Program-made: the position numbers and the translations under genes
Shown here: positions 15,896 through 26,300 of the stretch, one piece after another
How the letters are laid out: the number at the start of each line of letters is the position of its first letter
How positions within the stretch are numbered: the first letter of the stretch is position 1
Notes under the pieces: generated by a model
Told to the model about the DNA's origin: nothing
Databases searched by the model: none
Seen by the model: the letters and a program-made list of their open reading frames with translations, nothing else
Assembly: GCF_007280575.1 (NCBI RefSeq)
Contig: NZ_VKJP01000012.1
Span: 1 to 49,635, forward strand
Direction: 5' to 3'
DNA: 49,635 bases
Source: Streptomyces benahoarensis
GTDB taxonomy: Bacteria; Actinomycetota; Actinomycetes; Streptomycetales; Streptomycetaceae

Positions 15896-16600
15896 GGCGT
15901 CCGGGCGGACCGTGCGGCCCGCGGCGCCGGGGCGGGCCAGCAGGGCGGCGAACTCGCGGGCCACCGGCGAGGTCCGGCCGGTGTCCGGTGCCGGGCCGGA
16001 CGCGCCGGGCAGCCGCAGCGCCTGGGCGATCAGGATGTGCAGCTGCGCCTGGAGCACCGAGGTGAACCCGTCGGCCCGCTTGCCGTACTCCCGGACCATC
16101 TCCGCCACCAGCGACGCGATCCGCGGCGCCGCCCCGGCGCTCACCCGTAACCCCGGGCAGCCGCCGAGCGTCGCCAGCGCGTCCCGGTCGCCGGGGTGCG
16201 CCAGCAGGAAGTCCTCGGTGAAGAGGATGACCCAGCCGTGCAGCTGAGCCACCCGCTCCCAGTGGTGGACCTGCCCCGGCACGATCACGCTCAGCTCCGG
16301 TGGCCCCAGCGGCCGCCGGACCAGGTCCACGACGTGGGTGCCGCGGCCCCCGGTGACGTAGGCGATCTCGTGGAACGAGTGCCGGTGCGGGAAGTTCGCG
16401 CGGGCGAGCGGGCCGATCGTGTCGAACGAGCCGATCGCGAAGGGGAGGAGATGCGGTGCGGGCACGTCGAGGCGGTGGAGGGGCACCGGATCATCGTGGC
16501 GGGGACCGTCGTTGACACCGCCGCGCGGGACGAAGACGTCGGGTGCGGGGCCCGCCGCACGACCACGCGCCGACCCGGCCTGTTCGCTGCGTCTGGGCAC
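15888..16600 (-). pseudogene. AraC-type regulator, N-terminal cupin part only
   Basis: GTG at 16600 begins a protein with the AraC-type sensor domain: FPHRHSFHEIAYVTGGRGTH, LSVIVPGQVHHWE and HGWVILFTEDFLLAHPGD, then helices up to about residue 230. In full-length relatives two helix-turn-helix motifs follow. Here the frame passes into the terminator of the convergent SRPBCC gene and then stays open antisense to that gene as Arg-rich nonsense down to 15632. No DNA-binding domain is found in any frame. The gene therefore looks 3'-truncated, with the boundary at the terminator. If made, it would be a sensor without a DNA-binding end. Confidence 0.65.
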
Positions 16601-16770
16601 GCCCTCACCCTACGAACCGCCGCAAGGCCCGGACCCCGGCCAACGGACCACCTCTGATCGGCCAACGGGACGTAAAGAGAGGGGAGTTGGCCCCTCGTCA
16701 TACGGCCCGGGCGCGAGGGAAGCATCCCCCGCGCCCGGTGTGGGGCAGGCGTCTCCGCCCGGCGGCCGCA

Positions 16771-17664
16771 TTACGTCGGCACGCTCCACTTCTGCGCCGG
16801 GTTGCCCGAGCAGTTGGCGATCTGGACGCGCGTGCCGTTCGAGGCGTTGGCGGCGCGGATGTCCAGGCACTTGTTGGCCGGGAGGTTCACCAGGTCGTGC
16901 GGGGCGCCGGAGAACACCCACTGCTGCGACGGGCGGCCGTTGCAGTCCCACAGGTGGATCAGCGAACCGTCCGACGTGGCGTTGTCCGCGACGTCCATGC
17001 ACTTGCCGTACGCGCGGACGGTGCCGTCCGACGCCATCGTCCAGCGCTGGGCGGGCATGCCGTTGCAGTCGTGGACCTGGATGGGCGTGCCGTTGGCGCG
17101 GTTGCCGTTGGCGACGTCCAGGCAGATGCCGTTCATACCGGTGATGGTCCCGGTCGGGCCGGTGACCTTGGGGGACTGCGCCGGGTGGTGCTTCGCACCG
17201 GCCGCGGAGCCGGACGGGTGGCCCGCCACCACGCCGCCGTTCTGCCCCTGCGACGGCGTATCCGGGGTGTCCTGGGTGCGCGGCGGGGGCACGTCACGCG
17301 CGGGCCGGTCGGCCGGGGGCGCGTCGTCGCCCTTCTTGCCGGGCGTGGCGGTGGGGCCCGCCTTCGTCGCGCTCGGCGACGGCTCGGGCTCGGCCTTCTT
17401 CGACGCCTCCGGCGACGGGCTCGCCACCGAGGCGGCGGCGACCCGGGTGTCGTCGGCGCTCATCCGCAACCCGCGCTGGGCCAGCGGCCCGAGCACCACG
17501 GCTCCGGCGACGAGCGCGACGGTCGAGCCGAGCGCGATCCACACCCGGCGCTCGGGCAGCAGCCCGATCCGGGTCCGGCCCGGGTCGCGGGCGAACGTAC
17601 GGGAGAAACCACCGGGTGGTTCCTTCGACGGGGGATGGGGGGAGCGGGGAATGTCCGGTGGCAC
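16771..17664 (-). CDS. Membrane-anchored ricin B-type lectin domain protein, 297 aa
   Basis: A short cytoplasmic N-terminus is followed by one hydrophobic segment (WIALGSTVALVAGAVVLG, about 42-60). A Pro/Ser/Thr/Lys-rich stalk follows (65-165), then one ricin-type beta-trefoil (about 168-297) with the three QxW repeats visible as AQRW, SQQW and AQKW, plus CLDV/CMDV/CLDI. It probably sits outside the membrane and binds glycans. GTG at 17664 has GGAGG upstream. It lies 40 bp behind the AAA gene on the same strand, so it is probably the last gene of the operon of the giant ADP-ribosyltransferase protein. Confidence 0.88.
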   Translation of the reverse strand: MPPDIPRSPHPPSKEPPGGFSRTFARDPGRTRIGLLPERRVWIALGSTVALVAGAVVLGPLAQRGLRMSADDTRVAAASVASPSPEASKKAEPEPSPSATKAGPTATPGKKGDDAPPADRPARDVPPPRTQDTPDTPSQGQNGGVVAGHPSGSAAGAKHHPAQSPKVTGPTGTITGMNGICLDVANGNRANGTPIQVHDCNGMPAQRWTMASDGTVRAYGKCMDVADNATSDGSLIHLWDCNGRPSQQWVFSGAPHDLVNLPANKCLDIRAANASNGTRVQIANCSGNPAQKWSVPT

Positions 17665-17704
17665 GGGTACCTCCGAGTCGGAACGGATGGGAGAGGGAAG
17701 GGGG

Positions 17705-20374
17705 TCAGTGGGTGAGGGCGGTTTCCGGCAGGTCCAGGGGCGACAGCTGCATCAGGACGTCGGCGTCCGGGGCGTCCAGCTCGGAGACGCGCATCGCCTG
17801 CCGTTCGGTCATCTCCTGGAACACCTGGCGCGCGGTGCGGCCGTTGCCGAAGCGGACGGTGCGCGGGATCGCCGCGAAGTGCCCCGACAGCGCCTCCCGC
17901 GCCTCGCCGGTCAGCTTGTACGCGTGCCGCTCCGCATGGTGCTCCACGATGTGCACCAGCTCGTCGGAGCTGTAGTCCTCGAACAGCAGGGTGCGGGAGA
18001 ACCGCGAGGACAGACCGGGGTTGGAGCCGATGAAGCGGTCCATGTCGTCGGGGTAGCCCGCCGCGATGACGATGACCTCGTCGCGCTGGTCCTCCATCAG
18101 CTTCACCAGCGTGGCGATGGCCTCCGTACCGAAGTCGTTCCCGGCGATCGCCGGGGCCAGCGAGTACGCCTCGTCGATGAAGAGCACCCCGCCGCGCGCC
18201 CGGTTGAACGCCTCGGTGGTCTTCGGACCGGTGTGGCCGACGTACTCGCCGACCAGCGCGCTGCGGTCCACCTCCACCAGATGCCCGACGGCCAGCAGCC
18301 CCAGCGCCTTCAGCAGCCTGCCGTAGAGCCGGGCCACCGTCGTCTTGCCGGTGCCCGGGTTGCCCGCGAACACCAGATGGCGGCTGAGGGGCGGCGCGGG
18401 CAGCCCGGCCTCGCGGCGTCGCCGGACCGTCTGCATCAGCTTGACCATGCCGCCGACGTCGCGCTTGACCCGCTCCAAACCGACCAGTTCGCCCAGTTCG
18501 GTCAGCAGGTCCTCCAGCGACTCCGGCTCCGCCTCGGGCGCGCCCTCGTCGGCCAGCTCCTCCGTCTCGTCCGGCGTCCCCGCGTCGGACGACGGGCCTG
18601 ACGGCTGACCGGACGCGCCGGGCCGGGCGGGTGCCGCAGGGCCGGGGCCGGTGGCCGTCGCGGTCGGCAGCACCGACTGCTCCACGCCGTGCGCCGTGCA
18701 GTCCTCGAACACCGGGGCCGCGTCCTTGGCGGTGCCCAGGTCCTGCGCGCAGTCGAAGACCCGGCAGCGGACGAAACGCGGCTCGGCCCGCTCGCCGATG
18801 TGCAGCGCGGGGAAGGCGGTGGCGCGGATGTCGCAGTACTCGAAGGTGCCGGACGCGTCGTCGCCGACGAGGATGCCGTTCTTCCCGGCGGTGTCGACGC
18901 GGACGCCGCGCACCGCGCAGTCGGTGTCCTTCCACAGCACCAGCGCGGTGCCACCGGCCCGGAACACCCCGCCGCCGTCCATCCGCAGCCGGGCACCGCC
19001 CGCCACCGTCACACCCGCGCTGCCCACGTCCGCGATCCGGGTGCCGGTCAGCCGCGCCCGCGCGCCCGGCCCCAGCTCCACACCGGCCTTGCGCTGCCCG
19101 GCGACCGTGCTCTCCGCCAGCTCCGACTCCTCGGTCGACAGCAGCCGTACGCCGCTCTCGCCGCCCGTCACCCGGCAGCCCGTCAGCGTCACCGCACCGG
19201 CCACCGCCACCTGCACCCCGCACATCGCGGCGTCGCTCAGCGCGGTGTCCTCGGCGCGCACCCGGGCCTCGTCCGTGACGACCAGCGCATGCTCCTCGCT
19301 GCCCGTCACCCGGCAGCCGGTCAGCTCACCGCTCGCCCGCTCGCCCAGGTGCAGGGCGCTGAACCCGCTGCCGGACACCGAGCAGTCCGCCAGGGCCAGC
19401 GCGCTGTCGCCCAGCGCCAGCGCGCCGTTGGCCGCGGGGGTCACCACCCGGCAGTCCCGCGCGGTCAGCTGGGCGGCGCCGCCGGTGACCAGGCCGCTGC
19501 CGCCCGGCGACACGATCCGGCAGCCGGTCATATCGACCCGCGCCTCGTGCTCGGCCTGCGCCCCGGAGCCCGCGGCGCCCTCCACCACGCAGTCGTCCAG
19601 CAGCACCTGCGCGGTGTCCTGCGCCAGCAGCCCGTGGCGGCCCGGCCCGGTCAGCCGGGCGGCGCGCACCGCCAGCCGGGTCGCGCCCCGGGCGCGCAGC
19701 GCCGACCCCGAACTCCCGGTGATCCGCAGCCCGTCGGCGACCACCCGCGCGGTGCCCGACAGCACCACGCCGATGCCGTCGACCGAGGTGATGGTGGAAT
19801 CCTCGATCCGGGCCCGGCCGTCGCCGCTGACGTGCAGCGCGGCATGGCGGGCGCCGTGCAGCCGGGTGCGGCGCAGCAGCAGCACCCCGCCGGTCGTCGG
19901 ATCCTGAAGGTCCTCCACCAGGTCCGCGGTGAGCGCGCCGTGCAGCGCCGCCAGCCGCGCGGCCTCCTCGGGCAGCTCGGCGGCCTCCGGTGCGTCCGGG
20001 GTGTCCGGTGCGTCGGGCCGCCCCAGCACCTCGATCCGGCCGTGGCTGAGCGCGCACTCCTCCAGCACCAGCCCGGCCGCGTCCTCGACCCGTACCAGCG
20101 CCTCCGCCGGATCGGTGCCCTGGAGCGTCAGCTGCCGCACCGCGCAGTCCGGAGCGGCGACGCTCAGCGCCGGGCCGTGCGCCGGACGGATCTCGACGGT
20201 GCCGGGCCCCTGCTCGGGCACGAGCACCACCCGGCGCTCCAGCCGGACGTTCTCCGGGTAGGTGCCCGGCGCGACGGCGATCACCGCGCCCGCGGGGACG
20301 GCCGCCACCGCGTCGGAGATCGTCCGGTGGGCACCGCGCCCCCGGGCGGCGACGCGGTACACGGGGTTCGTCAT
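17705..20374 (-). CDS. Beta-helix protein fused to an EccA-like AAA+ ATPase, 889 aa
   Basis: Residues about 5-590 are a right-handed parallel beta-helix of ~22-residue rungs, starting AHRTISDAVAAVPAGAVIAV and PGTYPENV, with many 'ALxVxGxARxxLxxCxV' rungs. An acidic linker follows (about 590-620), then a CbxX/EccA-type AAA+ domain with Walker A GNPGTGKT (671-678), Walker B GVLFIDEA (729-736) and the RFSRTLLF region. EccA-type ATPases act as cytosolic T7SS chaperones. ATG at 20374 has GGAGAG upstream and overlaps the stop of the giant gene (ATGA), so the two are made together. It likely handles the giant protein or its partners; that is inference. Confidence 0.9.
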   Translation of the reverse strand: MTNPVYRVAARGRGAHRTISDAVAAVPAGAVIAVAPGTYPENVRLERRVVLVPEQGPGTVEIRPAHGPALSVAAPDCAVRQLTLQGTDPAEALVRVEDAAGLVLEECALSHGRIEVLGRPDAPDTPDAPEAAELPEEAARLAALHGALTADLVEDLQDPTTGGVLLLRRTRLHGARHAALHVSGDGRARIEDSTITSVDGIGVVLSGTARVVADGLRITGSSGSALRARGATRLAVRAARLTGPGRHGLLAQDTAQVLLDDCVVEGAAGSGAQAEHEARVDMTGCRIVSPGGSGLVTGGAAQLTARDCRVVTPAANGALALGDSALALADCSVSGSGFSALHLGERASGELTGCRVTGSEEHALVVTDEARVRAEDTALSDAAMCGVQVAVAGAVTLTGCRVTGGESGVRLLSTEESELAESTVAGQRKAGVELGPGARARLTGTRIADVGSAGVTVAGGARLRMDGGGVFRAGGTALVLWKDTDCAVRGVRVDTAGKNGILVGDDASGTFEYCDIRATAFPALHIGERAEPRFVRCRVFDCAQDLGTAKDAAPVFEDCTAHGVEQSVLPTATATGPGPAAPARPGASGQPSGPSSDAGTPDETEELADEGAPEAEPESLEDLLTELGELVGLERVKRDVGGMVKLMQTVRRRREAGLPAPPLSRHLVFAGNPGTGKTTVARLYGRLLKALGLLAVGHLVEVDRSALVGEYVGHTGPKTTEAFNRARGGVLFIDEAYSLAPAIAGNDFGTEAIATLVKLMEDQRDEVIVIAAGYPDDMDRFIGSNPGLSSRFSRTLLFEDYSSDELVHIVEHHAERHAYKLTGEAREALSGHFAAIPRTVRFGNGRTARQVFQEMTERQAMRVSELDAPDADVLMQLSPLDLPETALTH

Positions 20375-23300
20375 GACGTGCTCTCCTGCGGATCGTGCGG
20401 GGCGGGGTCGGACGGTTCCGGGCCGGGCTGCTGCCACCACGGTGGATCGGCCTTCCGCAGCTCGGGCGTGAGGACCAGCCCGCCGAACATCTTGTCGGCG
20501 AACTTGCTGATGCCGCCCACCAGGAACAGGTCCACCAGGCCCTGCCGATGGTAGAACCTGCCCGCCGCGGACTGTTGCAGCAGTGTCTTGCCCGCCCCGA
20601 AGGTGAGGCCACCCGCGAGGCCCGACGCCATGCCGAGACCGCCCTCGCGCAGCGCGTCCGTCCCGGAGAGGTGGACGAGGTTGCCGTTCGCGTCGTACAC
20701 CCCGAAGATCGCGGCGCTCGCGGTGCCCGTGATGAGGCCGGAGACCAGGCCGGAGGTGATGCCGACGCTGAAGTCGTACGTTCCGGCGCGCCAGCGGGTG
20801 ACCTTCTCGTTGCCCGCCCACTCCGACGCCCAGGTGTCGTCGGAGGCCGGGGGCCGGGCGAACGGTTTGCCGGAATCGACGTTGCTCATCCCGGTCTTGA
20901 GGGTGCCGCCGCGCCCGGCCATGTTGTGCAGTCCGCTCACGCCGATCTTCACCGTGGAGCCGACCGCCGCGCCGAACGCCGCCTTGGCCACGTCCGTCCA
21001 GCTGAACTCCCGTCCGGAGATCTCCGCCGCGACGGCGTTGACGATCAGGCCGACGGTGAAGTCGAGCGTGAACTCCTGGATGAACTCCACCAGCGCCTGA
21101 CCGGCAGCCTTCTGCACGAACGGCGTGTACAGCGATTCGCCGTTCACATTCTTCGACCACGCGAAGCGGTTCGGCTCGCGCAGCATCCGGCTGCCGCCGC
21201 GGTACTCGGCGGCCCAGCCGCGGAAGTCGTTCTCCCGGCCGACCAGCGTCATCCGGCCGAAACTGTCCTTCTCCCAGACGTACCCGGCCATGGTCCGCTC
21301 CGACAGCAGCGTGGTGCCGTCGGCGCCGCCGTAGCGCCGCCACTGCTTGTTCCACGCGTCGGACTCCAGGAACGTCCCGTCGTCCAGCGCGGTACGCGTC
21401 CGCACCGCCACGCCGTTGTCGAACTCCCGCCACTCACCGGCCGTGTACTCCGCGTCCGGGGTGGACCGGTGCTCGCGGACCCGGACCGGCGGGTCGCCGA
21501 AGTGGTCCTGGAACGCCGAGCCGGAACGCGGCACGGGCGGGATCTCCTGGACGAGGTCGCCCTCGGCGCCGCCGGTGCGGTCGGCCCACAGGGCGCCCTT
21601 GCGCCAGTCGTCCAGCGGATTGCCCCGGGCGTCGGTCCAGGTGCGGATGCGGCCTTCGACGCCGTCGCCGAACTCCAGGAGGTGGCCGTCCTTGTCGACC
21701 TTGTTCCAGTGCCACACCGGCGGCTCGCCGTCCCGTCCGGCCACCCGCCAGGCGTCGACGAACGTGCCGTCGTCGAGCACCCGGTGATCGCGGATCAGCC
21801 GGCCCGCGGGGTCGAAGTCCTGGTACGAGGCGTTGTCCCAGTACCGGCCGGTGCCGCCGCCCGCCGACTGCACCCGGACGCCGGACTCGCCGCCGGCTTC
21901 CCAGGTGACCTCGGCGGCGCCGGGGCGGCCGCTCGCGGTGACCTCGATGCCGGAGCCGTCGGCGCCCGGCCAGGTGTCGCGGCGCGCCACGATCTCGCCG
22001 TGCTGGTTGATACGGATCCAGTCGTCGCCGGGCCCGGCGTGCACCGCGTCGCCGGCCGCGGCGCGGGGCGGGGTGCGGTACTCCACGACGGTGCCGTCGG
22101 CGAAGCCCTCCCGCGCCACGCGCCACTCCCCGGCGGTCCCCGGCGTGAACCAGTCGCCCTCGGTCGCGCCGGGACGGTAGCGGTCCTGCCACACCAACCG
22201 GCCGTGCCCGCGGTCGCCGCCGCCGGTGCCCGTGAAGTCGTCGGGGTGGAAGGTGCGGTGGCCCTTGAGCCCGTCGTCCCCCGCCGACCAGGGCAGATAG
22301 CCGTCCCGGGGAGTGGCGCCGGCCGGCAGCTCCACCTCGCCGACGGTGAGCTTGGAGCCGTCGGAGAGGGTGGAGGTGGCGCGGACGACGGTGCCGTCGG
22401 AGGCGATGTCGAGCGTCGAGCCGTCCCGGCCCACCAGCCGCACCCCGGTCGTCGCGGGCGCGTCACCACCGGCAGGCGTGTACTTCCAGGTGTGCACCTG
22501 GAAACCGCTGTCGGCGGTGAGCCAGCCCTTCCCGGCGAACGTGCGGTGCTCGACGGAGGACAGCAGCTGACGGACCCACGACGGCGGGCGCTGCTCCATG
22601 AGGCGCTGCGTCTCCAGGAACCCGCCGTCCTTGAGGGTCGTCCCCGCGGCGTTCTCCTTGCCGTGCGCGGAGTGCGAGACCCAGTCCCGCTGGAGAGTGC
22701 CGTCGGCCGCCATCTCCCGCTGGACGTACCGGCGGTTGTCGTCGGCGTGCAGCCGCCCGAACCGCTCGTGGACGGTCTCGGTGCGGCCCGTCCGCGGGTC
22801 GGTGAGGGTGTCGGTCCAGCCGCGCCCCGGGCTCCAGGTCCGCTCGCCCTGGGCGAGGTGCCCGTACTCGGCGTCGTAGCGGTGCCAGGTGGTGGGGCGG
22901 GTCGTCAGGCCCTGGGTGAGCGGGGTGCGGTCCAGTTCGGCGAGGACATGGCCGCCGTCGGGGTTCTCCCGCCAGTGCCGCACGCGGGTGGCGCCGTCCA
23001 TGTCGTACCAGCTGCGGCCGCTGGTGCCGAAGTGGCGGTGGCCGTGGCGTCCGGCGGTGCCGTCGGCCAGGATCTCCTGCCAGTCGCTGCGCTGGTGGCC
23101 GAAGCGGGCGAAGCCGGTGGCGCCGGTGGGCCGCTGGACGTCGAGGTGGCCGCCGCCGGGCAGCGGACGCCGCTCGAAGACCTCGGCGCCGCTGTGGCTG
23201 AGCAGCTGCACCCGGCCGCCCGCGAGGCCCTTCTCGCCGACGGTGCCGGAGTCGAACCACTTCGCGGTGGTGTCCGCCCGCTCCGCGGAGCCGGGCACGA

Positions 23301-26300
23301 TCCGCTTCCAGGTGGCCTTCGCGGCGTCGCCGCCGTCGGCGGGCTCGGCCGGGAACTCCACCTCGACGTGGTGGCCGGGCCGCGGTTCGCCGTGGTGGAC
23401 GACGTTGATCCGCATCTTCTCCAGGCTGCCGTCCGCCCGGTAGCCCGTGAACTCGCCCTGGCGCAGCGGCCCGGAGCCGTTGACGCGGAATCCGCCGTCG
23501 TCCTGCCGGGCGACGCGGACACCGGTGCCGTTCAGATGGGCGTCGAGCAGGGTGTCGGAGCCCGTGCGCAGGAACCGGCCGTCGGGCGCGTCGGCGAGCC
23601 GCACGGCGTCGTACAGGTGGTTCCCGGCGCCGTCCGCCACATGGAAGGTGGTGCCCTCGGGGGTGACGACGTGCGTCGCCGTGCCGTCCTCGGCGACGAG
23701 CCGGAACCCGCCGTCGCCGTCCTCGACGCGGAAGCCGCCGCCGGGCCGGGTGCGGGCGGTGAAGCCCTCGGCCCGCTGGAGGTCGGCGCCGAGGACGTCC
23801 ACCGCGCCGTGCTCGTACGTCCGCAGCGACTGGCCGGCGGCGCCGGGCACGTCCGGGAGGCGCAGCGCTCGGAACGCGTGCGCGCCCGAGGCGTCGAAGA
23901 CGTGCACGGCGGTGCCGTCGGTCACCCGGAAGCCGTCGCCGTGCGCGGCGATGTCCGTACCGGGCAGCGGCGTGGAGTCGGCCGTGTGCAGCGGGCCGGA
24001 CGGGGCGGGTGCCGGGCCGCCGGGCCGGGTGAGCGGCCGGTGGGCGAAGCGCGTGGCGCCGTCCGCGTCGGTGAGTTTCACCAGGTCGTGCAGGTGGACG
24101 CCCTGCTGGTCGAAGACCTGGTGGCCCTCGGTGGTGGAGACGCGGAGGTGGTCGCCGTACGCCTCGACGCGGGCGCCCGGCACCGGCGTGCCGTCGCCGA
24201 ACCGCAGGACGTGGCCCTCGGGCGTCTCCACCACCTTGCGGTAGAGCGTCAGCCCCTCCGGGGTGTGCAGCGCCACCTCGCGGGGGCCACCGGTGCCCGC
24301 CGGTGCCTCGGGCGGCGGGGTGCCGTGCGGCGCCGGGTCGTGGGCGGGCGGTACCGGGACGGTGTGCTCCCCGGGCGTGGGCGTCCGGTGCACGGTCGGC
24401 GCGGGTGTCTCCGGCGGCGTGTGGACGGCCGGGACACCGGCCTGCTCCAGGTCCTGCATCTCGTGCCATGTGCCCGACGGCCGGGTCGAGCGTCCGGCGC
24501 CGCCCACCAGCCGGGGGCGTTCCTTGAGGGACGCGTCCAGGAGGCCGTCCAGCCGGGTGCGGACGGCATCGGGGTCCATGCCGTGCGCCCGGAACGCGTC
24601 CCGGGCCTCGCCGAACCGGGCCTGCGCGGCGTGCAGATCGGCGCGGGCCTGCTCGCCGACGCTGGGACCGCGGGACGAGCCGTCGACGCGACCGCCCTCG
24701 GTGTCGACGCGGAACTGCGCCTGGTCGAGGTCGATCTGCGCGCGCTGCACGTCGTGCCAGGCGTCGACCCGGGCCCGGACGACGTCCTCGGAGTCGCCGG
24801 GCCGCCGGAAGACGTCCAGCCGGGCCTCGGACTCGCGCACCCAGGCGGCGTCCAGCTCCGCACCGGTGGGACGCGTACCGGTACCCGGCGCGAGGTGGTC
24901 CGCCGGGGTGTGCGGCTGCTGCTCCCAACCGGCGGGCGTGGGCAGGCTGCTGAACTCCTCGCCATTGTGGAGGACGTTGCCGCGCAGGTCGGCGGCGATA
25001 TGGGTGAAGCCGGTGCCGCTCCAGCTCTTGTCGAGCAGTTTCTCGCCGCCGGGGCCGGTGAACGTGACGTCGACGCTGTTGCCGTCGGGGTGGTGGGTGA
25101 CGGTGATGGTGAGGTCGTCGGCGTGGCCGGGCTTGCTGACCGTGAGGGTCTTCACCAGCCCGTCCTCGCTGAGCGACGGGTGCACGGTGACGTCCTCGAA
25201 GCCGCTCCAGCGGACGATGGAGGGCTGGTCGAAGGCGCGGCCGAAGTCGTCGAAGGCGGTGCCCGAGGGGAGTCCGGGCCACTCCTCCCGCAGGACGGCG
25301 GCGAAGTCGTCCGGCGCGATCGCCTCGGCCCGCACCGGCACGACCGTCAGCCCGCTCTCGATGCGCGCGGGGCCCGTACGGATGAGCGTCGTCGGGGGGA
25401 GGGTGATCTCCCACTGATCGGGGCTGCGCGGGACCGGGGCGCCCGCGGCGACATGGTCGTAGTGCGGCGGGTACGCCATGACGAGCTTGGCGTGGTCGGC
25501 CGGGACCTGGATCTCGAAGACCACGCGGTTGCTCAGCACCAGGCCACTGGCCCATTCGGGCTGGAAGTCGAAGGTGTTGGAGGTGGAGATCGGCAGGCGC
25601 TCGGTGAAGGTGTCCGCCGCCTGGGAGGCGGGGTCCATCGAGACGCCGCGGTAGACGGTCAGCTCCTTGTTGGGGCCCTCGAACAGCAGGTCCTGCGTGA
25701 CGCGGTGGAAATCCCGCACCGTGCCCAGGAGGTGGTCGGTCGCCGCCCCGGGGTTGAGGAAACCGCCGTAGCCGCGCTTGGAGGTGAACGAGCCGCCGAT
25801 GACGTCCCGCATCAGTGCCGCAACCTTGCCGTCGGCCTCCGCGCGCCCGAGGTGGACGTGGGCGACGTCGATGAGGGAGTTCCAGTTCTCCGCGTACCTG
25901 CCGTGGAGACCGGCGGCCGCGGGCGGGGCGTCGGTGTGCGGTGCCGGGACCGGCGGGGCGTCGTGGAAGGCGCCGTCGGACCAGGTGTAGCGCTGCGGCC
26001 CGGAGGGCGTGGCGACGACGAGGCGGCCGTCCTCGTACTTCACCGGCCAGGTGTGGCCACCGGCCGCGTCCACCATCGGCGCCGGACGGGGCTCGTCGAG
26101 GTGCGGCGTGGTGGTGAGGGTGACGCCGTCGAGCGGCCCGCCGCGCAGGACCACGTCCTCACCGGCCGGGGTGAGCCGGTTGCCGAGGCCGACCCGGTAG
26201 TGCCAGGTACGCACGACGGCGCCGCCCGGCGCGTCCAGCAGGTCGACATGGAACTGCTTGTTCCGCGGACTGAAGTCCTCGGCGTGCATCACGAGCAGAC

